A stretch of 64,000 bases of DNA, from NCBI RefSeq assembly GCF_001610835.1, contig NZ_CP011270.1, forward strand, positions 4,110,001 through 4,174,000. The letters run 5' to 3'. This DNA is from Planctomyces sp. SH-PL14 (GTDB lineage: Bacteria > Planctomycetota > Planctomycetia > Planctomycetales > Planctomycetaceae). Position numbers and translations under genes: made by a program. How positions within the stretch are numbered: position 1 is the stretch's first letter; the number at the start of each line of letters is the position of its first letter. Under the pieces are notes generated by a model. It worked only from the letters and a program-made list of their open reading frames with translations, did no database searches and had not been told where the DNA came from. This document shows, piece after piece, positions 17,925 through 27,273 of this stretch.

Positions 17925-18848
17925 TCAGCGGGCCGCTGCAGCCGTGCGCGGCAGCCGGGAACCAGCACCCTCAAGCTCCCGCACCGCACGGAACCGCAAC
18001 TCCGGATTCGGCGGAATCAGACCCCGCTGGGCCGCAAGCTGCGAGAAAAGACGCAGACCACTCCGCTCCGCCGAGCCCAGGCGGAAATGCAGGTTCTTCT
18101 CAAAGTAGTTGTACGCCGTCTCTTCCGAGATCTTGAGCAGCGGCGCCTCGCGCTCGGCGATCGAACGGAACCGGTCCAGCCCCAGGTCCCGGGCGGCTCC
18201 AAGACCCGCCTCGACTCGCCCCAGGTCGACCCCCTTCCGGGTCACCCACATGGCGAAAACGAAGGGCAGCCCCGTCCAGCGGAGCCACTCTTCGCCAAGG
18301 TCCCAGGTTGCCTGGAACGCCTCGGCGGGGGGCTCGATGGCCCGGTCGCCAATCAGGAGAATCGCATCGGCCGTCGTATCGGCAACGGTCTTCCCGAGCG
18401 GCAGACGATGCAGCTCCGGCTCCACGCCGTAACGCTCGGCCAGCATGATCTTCGTCAGCGCGGCGCTCGTCCGGGAGCCCTGGTCGAGCGCGAGAGTCTT
18501 GATCTCGCCAAGCGGGACGCGGCTGTAGAGCTTGACGCTCAGGACCTGCCCCCGCGTCGCCACACAGGCGTCGGAAACGATCTCGTAGTCCGGATCGGAA
18601 AACGCTTCGACAGACGGAATCAAAGCGACGTCGAGCGCCCCGCGGCTGAGCTGGTCGGCGAGACGGCTGGGGACGTCGAGGATCAGCCGGACGTCCGGGA
18701 CAAGATCGGCCAGTCCCTCGATCAGCGGCTTGGAATTCAGGTAGCTGACAGCGCCGATCCGGATCGGCGCAGCCCCCCCTTCCGCCGCAGCGGGGAGGGC
18801 AGGCGTGGACGTGCAATCCTTTGCAGCGGATCGAGTTGTCGCAATCAT
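17925..18848 (-). CDS. mqnA: Chorismate dehydratase MqnA (futalosine menaquinone pathway)
   Basis: From the ATG at 18848, preceded by AGGAAGGA at ideal spacing, a 307-residue protein. It shows the MqnA/MqnD periplasmic-binding-protein-like fold: RIGAVSYLNSKPLIEGL, DVPSRLADQLSRGALDVALIP with VEAF, and SRTSAALTKIML. MqnA dehydrates chorismate to 3-enolpyruvylbenzoate, the first step of menaquinone synthesis through futalosine. No other mqn genes are in the window. The frame extends upstream to 19013 but into the promoter region shared with eboE. Confidence 0.92.
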   Translation of the reverse strand: MIATTRSAAKDCTSTPALPAAAEGGAAPIRIGAVSYLNSKPLIEGLADLVPDVRLILDVPSRLADQLSRGALDVALIPSVEAFSDPDYEIVSDACVATRGQVLSVKLYSRVPLGEIKTLALDQGSRTSAALTKIMLAERYGVEPELHRLPLGKTVADTTADAILLIGDRAIEPPAEAFQATWDLGEEWLRWTGLPFVFAMWVTRKGVDLGRVEAGLGAARDLGLDRFRSIAEREAPLLKISEETAYNYFEKNLHFRLGSAERSGLRLFSQLAAQRGLIPPNPELRFRAVRELEGAGSRLPRTAAAAR

Positions 18849-19055
18849 CGCAGTCCTTCCTGGAGCATTGCCACAGAGTATGACGTGAGGGCGAATTCTT
18901 CGCAATTCGTTGTCACGCCGGGGGCTGGCTGTCATGCTCGCATGGTCGGCGGATGGCTCGGTCTGCGGCGCCGTCCCATACGGACGGCGGCCAACCGAAG
19001 CGGTCCGGCCCACCTCGATCCTTCCCGTCAGACTCCCGCGGACTTAACGGTCGGA

Positions 19056-20249
19056 ATGTCGCTTTCCACGCTCCCGCTCAGCTATTGCACCAACGTCCAC
19101 CCCGGCCTGACCGTGGCCGCCGTCCAAGACGGGCTCCAGACCTACACGGGGCCGGTCCGCCGGAAGCTGAACGCCCCCCTGGCGGCCGGACTGTGGCTCC
19201 CCGAACCGGTGATCCGTGAGCTGCGGAGCGAACCGGCACGGCTCGACGCCCTGCGAAAAACCCTCCGCGACGAGGGGCTCGTCTGCTACACGCTCAACGC
19301 CTTCCCGTACGGCAATTTCCACTCCGAGCGGGTCAAGGAGAACGTGTATCTGCCCGACTGGACCGACGATCGCCGGCGGCTGTACACGGAGGAGTGCGCC
19401 GTGGTCCTGGCGGAACTGATGCCCGAAGGAGTCGAGGGGAGCATCTCGACGGTCCCGCTCGGCTTCAAACCCCTCTCCGGACGTGACGGCTTTGAGGAGG
19501 CATGCATCGCGCAGCTCATCCGCCTGGCGCGGTTCCTCGACAACCTCCACGACGACACCGGCCAGGTGATCCGGCTGGCCATCGAGCCGGAGCCGTGCTG
19601 CGTCCTGGAGACGACCGCCGAGACGATCGCGTTCTTCGGGCGGCTGCGGGACGCCGCGGACAAGCAAGGGGCCGGAGAGGCAGTCCGGCGGCATCTCGGC
19701 GTCTGCTACGACGTCTGCCATCAGGCGGTCGAGTTCGAGGACGTTCCGGCGTCGATCCGGGATTTCACGCAGGCCGGGATCCGGATCAACAAGCTCCACA
19801 TCACCTGCGCGATCGAGGTCGACGCGCCGCAGGAAGCGGACGTCCGGGCGGAGCTGGCGAACTTCGTCGAGCCCCGCTACCTCCACCAGACGTTCGCCCG
19901 CTCCTCGGACGGCCGCGTCGTGAACGTCGTCGACCTGACGCCGGAACTCTGCCGGAACCCGGACGGAGAGTTCGCCGCCGCGCCGCGCTGGCGGGTCCAC
20001 TTCCACGTCCCGGTCAACGCCGTGAACGTCGGGCGGCTCAAGACGACCCGCCCGGACCTGGAACGGGCCCTCGGGGCGGTCGCCGCTCTCGAGTATGCGC
20101 CGCACCTGGAAGTCGAGACCTATACGTGGGGTGTTCTTCCCTCCGGTGAAAAGCCGGACCTCGTCGAAGGACTTCTCCGCGAGCTGACCGCAACCGGCGT
20201 CCTGCTGGGCAATCTGCGGCTCGGGGCATCGGGCTTGCTGGAAGTCTGA
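19056..20249 (+). CDS. eboE: EboE-like TIM-barrel metabolite-traffic protein
   Basis: A 397-residue protein starting MSLSTLPLSYCTNVHPGLTV, matching the EboE family, a xylose-isomerase-like TIM barrel. Family landmarks visible are YTLNAFPYGNFHSERVKENVY, IRLAIEPEPCCVLETT, LGVCYDVCHQAVEFEDV and VHFHVPVN, with His/Asp/Glu residues placed as metal ligands. EboE belongs to the ebo/EDB clusters of cyanobacteria and others, linked to export or trafficking of metabolites to the periplasm. Here it stands without other ebo genes and diverges from mqnA across 207 bases. The frame continues upstream on paper, but that part lies antisense to mqnA. Confidence 0.85.
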   Translation: MSLSTLPLSYCTNVHPGLTVAAVQDGLQTYTGPVRRKLNAPLAAGLWLPEPVIRELRSEPARLDALRKTLRDEGLVCYTLNAFPYGNFHSERVKENVYLPDWTDDRRRLYTEECAVVLAELMPEGVEGSISTVPLGFKPLSGRDGFEEACIAQLIRLARFLDNLHDDTGQVIRLAIEPEPCCVLETTAETIAFFGRLRDAADKQGAGEAVRRHLGVCYDVCHQAVEFEDVPASIRDFTQAGIRINKLHITCAIEVDAPQEADVRAELANFVEPRYLHQTFARSSDGRVVNVVDLTPELCRNPDGEFAAAPRWRVHFHVPVNAVNVGRLKTTRPDLERALGAVAALEYAPHLEVETYTWGVLPSGEKPDLVEGLLRELTATGVLLGNLRLGASGLLEV

Positions 20250-20486
20250 GGGTTCGCCGGCCGTTCCTCGCGTCGCCGGCGCCTGTTGATCCCGAAGCAA
20301 TCGTCACGACCTGCACAACTCCAACGCGACGATGCGCGACGTTGCAATTTGACGCGAGTTGCCGAACCGCATCGTGCCGCGTGATGCCCGCAGGCTACGG
20401 TTGCGGTGATTTGCTCCATCCCGCCTCTTCGGCGCGTTTCCTCCGGGAAATGCGTGTGAAGCGGTTCTCCGTCACCGGTCCGCGCT

Positions 20487-21461
20487 ATGAGTTCCTCTGA
20501 TTCCTCCGTTTCCGATGTGGGGCTGGTCCAGAACCTCCTCCGGGAACAGACCGAAGAGATCCAGCGCCTCCACGGCGAGCTCGACGGCAAGGAGCAGCTC
20601 GTCCAGGCGATCACGGCCCGCCTTGAGGAGACCGTCGACCAGCTCGACCGTCTCCAGCGGCAGGGCAACTCCCGCGGGGGCGGGGGTGGCGCGTCTGCCG
20701 GCGGGATCAAGGAGATCCTCGATTCCCAGCAGGCGGTGGCGCAGCGGGTCGACGAGTCGCTTCAGTATTGGGAAGGGACCGCCGGCTACTTTGAACAGAT
20801 CCTGGAGCGTCTCAACGAGATCGCCCGCTCCTCCACCGGCCCGGGCGTGAGTTCCAGCGCCGCTCCGGCCAGCGGCGGCTCCAGCTATGAACGGATGAAG
20901 GCCAACCTGCTGGCCCAGTCGCCCTCCAGCCCGGGCCAGTCGACCGCCGCTCCTTCACCGACACCCGCTCCTGCCGTTCCTGCGGCCGCAGCCCCGGCCC
21001 TTCCGCCGCTCCTCATGGCGGCGGCCGCCTCGCTCGAAACCAGCAGCCCGCCCCCCGTCCCCGTCGACACCGGTCTCGCGTCGCGGGAAGAGCTGGCCGA
21101 AGCGGTCCAGACCCGCGATGCCTACATCGCCTCCCTCGTCCAGGAAGCGCGGCGGCGGGACGACGCGATCTTCCACAACATCGAGTGGTCGAAGCTCTCC
21201 TCCGCTCCGGAAGACCTCCGGCCGCAGCTCGTGGAGCTGAGCAAGCGGCTCCGCGAGGCGGTCCAGCGGGAAGAACACGCCCAGTCGATGGAACGGGCGC
21301 GACTCGCCCGGGAACAGGCTCGGATCGACCTCGTCAAGCAGCAGCTCGAAGCGCAGATCCGCCGACTCGCGACTCCGGCCGGAGCGACGCCCACCCCGGC
21401 CCCCGAGCCCCCCTCCGGTAAGCCGGCCAAGGACAGCTGGCTGAACCGGCTCAAGCGGTAG
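20487..21461 (+). CDS. Coiled-coil protein of unknown function
   Basis: A 324-residue protein with an N-terminal heptad region (residues 10-60, EEIQRLHGELDGKEQLVQAI), a Gly/Ala/Pro/Ser-rich middle (residues 60-210, low complexity with PAPAVPAAAAPALPP) and a second coiled coil (220-300, KRLREAVQREEHAQSMERAR) ending SWLNRLKR. No signal peptide or membrane segment. It resembles cytoplasmic scaffold-type proteins seen only in planctomycetes; no domain name can be assigned. It precedes a strong hairpin shared with the convergent crotonase gene. Confidence 0.8.
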   Translation: MSSSDSSVSDVGLVQNLLREQTEEIQRLHGELDGKEQLVQAITARLEETVDQLDRLQRQGNSRGGGGGASAGGIKEILDSQQAVAQRVDESLQYWEGTAGYFEQILERLNEIARSSTGPGVSSSAAPASGGSSYERMKANLLAQSPSSPGQSTAAPSPTPAPAVPAAAAPALPPLLMAAAASLETSSPPPVPVDTGLASREELAEAVQTRDAYIASLVQEARRRDDAIFHNIEWSKLSSAPEDLRPQLVELSKRLREAVQREEHAQSMERARLAREQARIDLVKQQLEAQIRRLATPAGATPTPAPEPPSGKPAKDSWLNRLKR

Positions 21462-21487
21462 GCCGAGCGGTTCAACACCAGGACACG

Positions 21488-21526
21488 AAGAAGGCACCAA
21501 GAGCACAAAGGTCTTGGTGCCTTCTT
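21488..21526. terminator. Bidirectional hairpin between convergent genes
   Basis: A perfect 14-base inverted repeat: AAGAAGGCACCAAG (21488-21501) / CTTGGTGCCTTCTT (21513-21526) with an 11-base loop, centred between the convergent coiled-coil and crotonase genes. There is no long T tract on the plus side, so a bidirectional terminator or RNA-stabilising stem is inferred from position. The left arm is part of an ACACGAAGAAGGCACCAAG phrase related to the one at 57780-57812. Confidence 0.75.
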
Positions 21527-21542
21527 GCTTTCCCTGCCCCGC

Positions 21543-22316
21543 TCAGTGGGCCTGCCACGAGGGGGGACGGTGCTCCCGGAAGGCGGCGATTCCTTCCCGG
21601 GCTTCGTCACCTGTCCGAGCCCCTTCATGGGCCGCGAGCGCCCATCCGAGATCCCGCTTCACGTCAGCCCCCTGTGATGGTCGGAGGAGGGCTTTCGTGC
21701 TCTGAACCGCAACCGGCCCCCCCAGGAGCACCGTTGCGACCAAAGCCTGGGCCTCTTCCAGCAGCCGATCGCGCGGCACGACCCGATTGACGAGGCCGAT
21801 GGCCTGCGCGCGGCGGGCGTCAACGGGCTCCGCCAGCAGAAAGAGCTCGCGCAGGTCGGAATCGCGGAGCCGGTTACGAAGGACAACAGAAATCAGCGCC
21901 GGGAGAAGCCCCCGGCGGACTTCCGGAAACGCGAAGCGGGCGTCCTCCGTCGTCACGGCAAAGTCGCAGGCGGCCATCAACCCTCCGCCGCCAGCGTAGG
22001 CCCCCCCCTGGACTGCCGCCACGGTCACCAGCGGTGAAGTCATGAGGAGCATGAAGAGAGCGGCGGTGCGGCCTGCACTTTTCCGAACGGCATCGACATC
22101 GTCCGCCTCCGCCAAGTCGAGCCCCGCGCAGAACACCGGCCCCGCGCCACGAAGAATCACGGCCCGCCGCGTCGGCTCGTCGGCCAGGGCCGCGAACGTC
22201 TGGCACAACGCTTCCAGCAACTCGACGGAGAGGGCGTTTCGACGGTCGGGGCGGTTCAGCGTGACGATCGCGAGGGCATCGCTGGGATGCTCGACGAGAA
22301 GCACAGGCTCTGTCAT
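21543..22316 (-). CDS. Enoyl-CoA hydratase/isomerase (crotonase family)
   Basis: A 257-residue crotonase with VEHPSDALAIVTLNRPDRRNAL at the N-terminus, the oxyanion-hole region GAGPVFCAGLDLAEADD, and QGGAYAGGGGLMAACDFAV followed by FAFPEVRRGLLPA. It hydrates an enoyl-CoA. Its ATG overlaps the stop of the AtuA-like gene (ATGA at 22313-22316), so it is the last gene of the six-gene operon. With the carboxyltransferase and AtuA-like protein it matches the roles of AtuE, AtuC/F and AtuA in acyclic terpene or branched acyl-CoA breakdown. The actual substrate is unknown. Confidence 0.9.
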   Translation of the reverse strand: MTEPVLLVEHPSDALAIVTLNRPDRRNALSVELLEALCQTFAALADEPTRRAVILRGAGPVFCAGLDLAEADDVDAVRKSAGRTAALFMLLMTSPLVTVAAVQGGAYAGGGGLMAACDFAVTTEDARFAFPEVRRGLLPALISVVLRNRLRDSDLRELFLLAEPVDARRAQAIGLVNRVVPRDRLLEEAQALVATVLLGGPVAVQSTKALLRPSQGADVKRDLGWALAAHEGARTGDEAREGIAAFREHRPPSWQAH

Positions 22317-24142
22317 GACAGCGATCCTTCGAAAACGGCCGGAGCGGCCAGCGGCATCAGCAGGAGCTGCTGCCCGAGTGATTTCCCTTGGGCGTCCGTC
22401 CGGAGTGAGCTGGCGAGGATTCCGGCCACCACGAAGTTGAGGGCCTGGAGACGGGGAAGCTCGTATCGCTGGACCCGGACGGGCGGCACTCCGAAATAGT
22501 CCGCCACGCGGTCCGCCGTCAGTTCGGCCACGAGCCGCGGGTAGTGCTCGGCCGCGCGGGCGAGGACGCCGATGTTCGCTCCGGTCCCCTTGTCGCCACT
22601 CCGGGCGCAGGCGATGTCGCTGAGCCGGGGAGGCCGAGTGATGGGGGGCCGCGAAGTGGCCTTGGACTGGGAGGACACGGGATTGACCGGCGCAGGGACA
22701 GGCGCACTCGGCGGTCGATCAACCTCGATCTTCGGAGTCGCCGCGGCGAGGATCTCGATCCGGGGAACCACCCGCTCCCGCGGGATGAGGCAGGGCCAGT
22801 AGCGGAGGACGGGGTGAACCCGCGGACGTCCCTCGGCGTAGCCGGTCACGCCCGGCGGACCGGCGGTGATGAGCGGGGTCAGGCTGCGGGTGAACGCCTC
22901 GACCTTCCGCCGGTCGGGATCGGCTACCGCCATCCGCAGGACCGTCTCGATGGCGTCGCCTGACGGTTCTCCCTCTTCTGCAGTTGAACTGATTCCCCCG
23001 ATACGGCAGGCCCCCGTGCCGAGGCACTCCACCAGCTGCTCCGCGAACGTGATCTTCCGGCGGCGGAGGGACTCGAATACCGCTTCGGCCGCGCGGCAGG
23101 CCTTGAGCGGGGCGGAGTCCCCCACGATCGTCAGCGTCCCCGCCGCCCGGAACCCGTCGCGGTAGGTGGCGCTGACCTTAAGCCGGTCCGGCGCGGGGCT
23201 TCCGCGGGCTCCCGTGACGAGAACACGATCGCCTCCCTGATCGGTGACGGTCAGGCCGAGAAACGACACCGTGACATCCGGCGACAGGTAGCGGCCCGGA
23301 TCCCCGATCTCGTAGACGAGCTGCTCCTTGACGACCAGCTCCGTGACCCGGCCCCCGCTGCCGCGGGGCTTCGTGACGACGCAGCTTCCGTCCTCCGCGA
23401 CCTCGACGATCGGGAACCCGATCGACGCGACGTCCGGAACCTCGAGCCAGTCGGTCGAGATCCCGCCGGTGGCCTGCGCGCCGCATTCAATGAGGTGTCC
23501 GGCGACCGTCCCCCCGGCGAGTCGGTCCCAGTCGTCCGCCCTCCAGCCGAAATGATGTCGGCAGGGACCGAGCGTCAGGCTGGGGTCCGCGACACGGCCG
23601 GTGATGACGATGTCGGCCCCGCGGGCCAGCGCGTCCACGATCGGCTCCGCTCCGACGTAAGCACTCGCCGTGATGAGTCGGTCCGCGACCGCGGAGATCG
23701 GTTGTTGCGTATCGAGATTGTCAGCCCAGTCGGATGCCGCGCTGGACGCGAGGTCGCTCCGCAGCATCGGCAGGACATCGTCGCCGGCGACGATCGCGAT
23801 TGTTCGGTCGGTGACGCCCGCGGCTTCGAGCGCTTTCCGGCACGCTTCGGCGCAGCCCCGCGGGTTGAGTCCGCCGGCGTTCGTGACGACGCGGCAGCGG
23901 CCTCCCGCGGTCCAGTAGGGGGCGAGCGAGGCGACGACGTCCACGAAGTCCCGCGCGAACCCCGCCTCCGGGTCCCGCTCCCGCTGGACCGCCAGGATCG
24001 ACATCGAGACTTCGGCGAGGAAGTCGAGCGTCAGGTAATCGAGCTCCGGCTCCCGCGCCAGCATCTCCGCCGCCGCCTCGATCCGGTCTCCCCAGAAACC
24101 GTGCGCGTTGCCGATGCGGAGGGGAGAGCGCGGGGCGGTCAT
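22313..24142 (-). CDS. AtuA-like DUF1446 protein
   Basis: A 609-residue protein. Residues 1-450 are DUF1446 (RIGNAHGFWGDRIEAAAEML, VVTNAGGLNPRGCAEACRKAL, DIVITGRVADPSLTLGP). The C-terminal 110 residues are the AtuA-like ferredoxin-fold domain (DIACARSGDKGTGANIGVLA, the diagnostic ARSGDKG motif). A Pro/Ser-rich linker (about 470-505) joins them. AtuA is required for citronellol/geraniol catabolism in Pseudomonas but its reaction is unknown; relatives occur beside many acyl-CoA carboxylases. AGGAG precedes the ATG, 18 bases after the carboxyltransferase stop; the end overlaps the crotonase start. Confidence 0.9.
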   Translation of the reverse strand: MTAPRSPLRIGNAHGFWGDRIEAAAEMLAREPELDYLTLDFLAEVSMSILAVQRERDPEAGFARDFVDVVASLAPYWTAGGRCRVVTNAGGLNPRGCAEACRKALEAAGVTDRTIAIVAGDDVLPMLRSDLASSAASDWADNLDTQQPISAVADRLITASAYVGAEPIVDALARGADIVITGRVADPSLTLGPCRHHFGWRADDWDRLAGGTVAGHLIECGAQATGGISTDWLEVPDVASIGFPIVEVAEDGSCVVTKPRGSGGRVTELVVKEQLVYEIGDPGRYLSPDVTVSFLGLTVTDQGGDRVLVTGARGSPAPDRLKVSATYRDGFRAAGTLTIVGDSAPLKACRAAEAVFESLRRRKITFAEQLVECLGTGACRIGGISSTAEEGEPSGDAIETVLRMAVADPDRRKVEAFTRSLTPLITAGPPGVTGYAEGRPRVHPVLRYWPCLIPRERVVPRIEILAAATPKIEVDRPPSAPVPAPVNPVSSQSKATSRPPITRPPRLSDIACARSGDKGTGANIGVLARAAEHYPRLVAELTADRVADYFGVPPVRVQRYELPRLQALNFVVAGILASSLRTDAQGKSLGQQLLLMPLAAPAVFEGSLS

Positions 24143-24160
24143 CTCGTCATCTCCTGTGGA

Positions 24161-25780
24161 TCAGACCTGAAACACACCCAGTCGAAAGTCGCGGCGGGGG
24201 CGGCTCGGGATCAGGCCGAGGGCGGTCCTCAGCCACAGCCGCGTCTCGTGCGGCGGGATTATGGCGTCGACCCAGCCGCGGGCCGCGCCGTAACGGATGT
24301 CGGTCTGCTCGATGTAGCGGCTGCGGATCTCCTCCCGCATCGCCTGCTTCTCGTCATCCGAGAGCGTCTTCCCCGAGCGTTCGGCCTCACGGACCCGCAG
24401 GCTCAGGAGCGTCTCGGCCGCCTGATCGCCCCCCATCACGGCGTACCGCGCGTTCGGCCAGGCCAGGACGAGCCACGGGTCGTAGGCCTTGCCGCACAGC
24501 GCATAGTTCCCCGCGCCGAACGAGCCCCCGACGATCACGGTCAGCTTGGGAACGACGGAGTTGCTCACCGCGCTGACGAGCTTGGCCCCCGAGCGGATGA
24601 TCCCCGCCTGCTCCGACTCGCGGCCGACCATGAAGCCCTGGACGTCCTGAAAGAAGACCAGCGGAACGTCCTGCTGGTTGCACTCCATGACGAACCGGGC
24701 CGCTTTCTCGGCGCTGTCCTCGTACAGGACGCCGCCGATCTGGAGCCGATGGGCCGCCGTCTGCACCCGGATGTGCTGGTTGGCCACGATCCCGACGGGG
24801 CGGCCTCCGATCCGGGCGAAGGCGGTGACGACCGTCTTACCGTAGTCGGCGCGGAACTCTTCGAGCGTCTCCCGATCGACAACGCAGGCCAGCAGGTCGC
24901 GGGCGTCGTACTCCCCCTGAGAGGTGCCGGGGACGATGTCGTAAACGTCTTCGATGGGGCGGGCCGTCCCGACATCGCTGGCCGGTGGAGAGGCGGAGGG
25001 CATCAGGTCAACGAGCGACCGCAGCCGGCGGAGGCAGGTCGGATCGTCGGGCTCGCGGTAATCGACGGTACCGCTCACCTCGGCGTGCATCCGGGCGCCT
25101 CCCAGCTCCTCGGGATCGACGACCTGTCCGATCGCCGCCTTCACCAGCGCCGGCCCCGCGAGGCACATCTGGCTCCCTTCAGTCATCAGGACCGTGTCGC
25201 ACAGGACCGGCAGATATGCCCCGCCGGCGACGCAGTTCCCCATCACGGCGGCGTACTGCGGGATCCCCATCGCGGAGATCACGGAGTTGTTCCGGAAGAT
25301 CCGCCCGAAGTCGTCGTCGTCGGGGAAGATCTCATCCTGAAGCGGGAGGAACACCCCGGCGGAGTCGACGAGGTAGATCAGCGGCAGCCGGAACTCCATC
25401 GCGATCCGCTGGGCCCGCAGGACTTTTTTCACGGACTGCGGGAAGAAGGCCCCCGCCTTCACCGTGGCATCGTTGGCGACCACCAGGACCGACCGGCCCT
25501 GGACAGTCCCGATCGCGGCGACCACGCCGGCGGCCGGGACGTCGCCCCAGTCGGGGTACATCTGCCACGCCGCCCACAGGCCGAGCTCGAAGACCGGCGT
25601 CCCGGGATCGAGCAGCTCCCGGAGACGGTCGCGGGCCGTCAGCCGGCCGAGCCGGTTCTGCCGCTCACGCCCCGCCGCTCCGCCCCCTTCGCGGAGACGG
25701 TCCTCCTCCTGCCGAAAGCGGTCGACCAGCTCTCGAAGCGTCCCTGGCGAGGCGGGCGGCGATGGCTGTTGCGATCTCAC
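24161..25780 (-). CDS. Acyl-CoA carboxylase carboxyltransferase (beta) subunit
   Basis: A 539-residue beta subunit of the methylcrotonyl/geranyl-CoA carboxylase type, starting at GTG 25780. Both crotonase-like halves are present: TARDRLRELLDPGTPVFELG, then NCVAGGAYLPVLCDTVLM in the N half; LVFFQDVQGFMVGRESEQAG and GGSFGAGNYALCGKAYDP with MGGDQAAETLL in the C half, which accepts carboxybiotin. Such subunits act with a biotin carboxylase/BCCP alpha subunit, which is not in this operon or anywhere in the window. Located 24 bases after prpD. Substrate (propionyl, methylcrotonyl or longer) cannot be fixed from sequence by eye. Confidence 0.92.
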   Translation of the reverse strand: MRSQQPSPPASPGTLRELVDRFRQEEDRLREGGGAAGRERQNRLGRLTARDRLRELLDPGTPVFELGLWAAWQMYPDWGDVPAAGVVAAIGTVQGRSVLVVANDATVKAGAFFPQSVKKVLRAQRIAMEFRLPLIYLVDSAGVFLPLQDEIFPDDDDFGRIFRNNSVISAMGIPQYAAVMGNCVAGGAYLPVLCDTVLMTEGSQMCLAGPALVKAAIGQVVDPEELGGARMHAEVSGTVDYREPDDPTCLRRLRSLVDLMPSASPPASDVGTARPIEDVYDIVPGTSQGEYDARDLLACVVDRETLEEFRADYGKTVVTAFARIGGRPVGIVANQHIRVQTAAHRLQIGGVLYEDSAEKAARFVMECNQQDVPLVFFQDVQGFMVGRESEQAGIIRSGAKLVSAVSNSVVPKLTVIVGGSFGAGNYALCGKAYDPWLVLAWPNARYAVMGGDQAAETLLSLRVREAERSGKTLSDDEKQAMREEIRSRYIEQTDIRYGAARGWVDAIIPPHETRLWLRTALGLIPSRPRRDFRLGVFQV

Positions 25781-25804
25781 GGCGGCGACCTCATGCGTAC
25801 AGCG

Positions 25805-27253
25805 TCACGGCAGCGTGATCCCGATCAGGTCCGACACACTCAGGGCGTCGAGGCGGGCCGGGTCGTCCCACAGCGACACGAGTTGCGCGACGGCGGGCTC
25901 CGGCAGCCGCGACGCCATGTTCCGCTCGAATTTTCGGAGGAGCTCCGGCCGGGACTCCGCGCGGCGGCGGCGATGGCCGAGGGGGTACTCGACCTCGACC
26001 CGCTCGGTCGACGTGCCGTCGGTGAAGAACACCTGGACCGCATTGGCGATCGACCGCTTGCCCGGATCGAGATAGTCGCGGGAGAATGCGTGATTCTCGA
26101 CAACGTCCATTCGCTCCCGTAGCCAGTCGATCCGCGGGTCGGCCGCCGCCTCGGCCTCGTAGTGCTCCGCCGTGACCGTCCCGTGCAGCAGGGCGACCGC
26201 GGCCATGTACTGCAGGCAGTGGTCCCGGTCGGCCGGGTTCCGCAGCGGGCCGCTCTTGGTGATGATCCGAACCCCCGGTTCCTGCGTCTCGATCGCGATT
26301 CGCTGAATCGCGTCGAGGCGGCCCCGGACGCCGGGCGAGAGCCGCACCGCCGCCTCGACGGCGGTCTGGGCGTGGAACTCCGCCGGGTAGGCGACTTTGA
26401 ACAGGACGTGCTCCATCACGTAGCTGCCGAGCGGCTGGGCGAGTGTGATGGACTTGCCGCGGAACAGGCTGTCCTGAAAGCCCCAGGTCGGCGTCGTCAG
26501 CGGCGTGGCGTAACCGGGAGCGCCCGCCATCGTCCACAGGGCGAGCCGGACGGCGCGGCTCGTCGCGTCGCCGGCGGCCCAGCTCTTCCGCGGACCGGCA
26601 TTCGGCGCGTGGCGGTAGGTCCGCAGGGCACCCCCGTCGAGCCATGCCTGACTCACCGCCGCGGCGATCTGGTCCCGCGTTCCGCCGAGCATCTTGGTGG
26701 CGACCGCCGTCGAGGCGATCCGGACCAGAAGGACGTGATCGAGGCCGACGCGGTTGAAGGCGTTGTCGAGAGCCAGGATCCCCTGGATCTCGTACGCCTG
26801 GATCATCGCCCCGAGGATGTCGCGGACGGTGATCGGCGGCTGGCCGCCGCGTTGCCGCTGGCGGCTGAGCCAGTCGGCGGTCATCAGGATCGCCCCCAGG
26901 TTGTCGGAGGGGTGGCCCCATTCGGCCGCCAGCCAGGTGTCGTTGTAGTCGAGCCAGCGGACCATCGTGCCGAAGTTCAGCGCCCCCTGAACCGGATCGA
27001 GCTCGAACTCCGTTCCGGGAACCCGGGCGCCGCCGGGCAGCGTTGCCCCGGGGACGACCGGGCCGACCATCCGCGCGCACGCTGGCGTATTCAGCGCCAG
27101 CAAGGCGCACCCCAGGCTGTCCATCAGGCACAGTCGCGCGGTGTCGTACGCCTCGCCGCTCTCGGGAGGGGCGGCGGCGGTGTAGTCCGCAATCTGCTGG
27201 ATGACGCTGTCGGTCGGAAGCGAGGCCATGGTGTGACTCGAAGCCGCAGACAT
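25805..27253 (-). CDS. prpD: MmgE/PrpD family 2-methylcitrate dehydratase
   Basis: A 482-residue MmgE/PrpD protein from the ATG at 27253 with AGGAG 7 bases upstream. Characteristic stretches: TARLCLMDSLGCALLAL, NFGTMVRWLDYNDTWLAAEWGHPSDNLGAIL, WAAGDATSRAVRLALWTM and EHVLFKVAYPAEFHAQTAVEAAV. In the 2-methylcitrate cycle PrpD dehydrates 2-methylcitrate to 2-methylaconitate. It starts 20 bases after prpC, so co-translation is likely. The frame continues upstream to 27592, but that is antisense-like sequence inside prpC. Confidence 0.92.
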   Translation of the reverse strand: MSAASSHTMASLPTDSVIQQIADYTAAAPPESGEAYDTARLCLMDSLGCALLALNTPACARMVGPVVPGATLPGGARVPGTEFELDPVQGALNFGTMVRWLDYNDTWLAAEWGHPSDNLGAILMTADWLSRQRQRGGQPPITVRDILGAMIQAYEIQGILALDNAFNRVGLDHVLLVRIASTAVATKMLGGTRDQIAAAVSQAWLDGGALRTYRHAPNAGPRKSWAAGDATSRAVRLALWTMAGAPGYATPLTTPTWGFQDSLFRGKSITLAQPLGSYVMEHVLFKVAYPAEFHAQTAVEAAVRLSPGVRGRLDAIQRIAIETQEPGVRIITKSGPLRNPADRDHCLQYMAAVALLHGTVTAEHYEAEAAADPRIDWLRERMDVVENHAFSRDYLDPGKRSIANAVQVFFTDGTSTERVEVEYPLGHRRRRAESRPELLRKFERNMASRLPEPAVAQLVSLWDDPARLDALSVSDLIGITLP

Positions 27254-27273
27254 CAATGCTCCTATTGTACGGG

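Noticed and set aside
17814-19055. Long plus-strand extension upstream of eboE in the same frame
   Set aside because: It lies antisense to mqnA and within R4, with Arg-rich composition. It is a GC-rich shadow frame.
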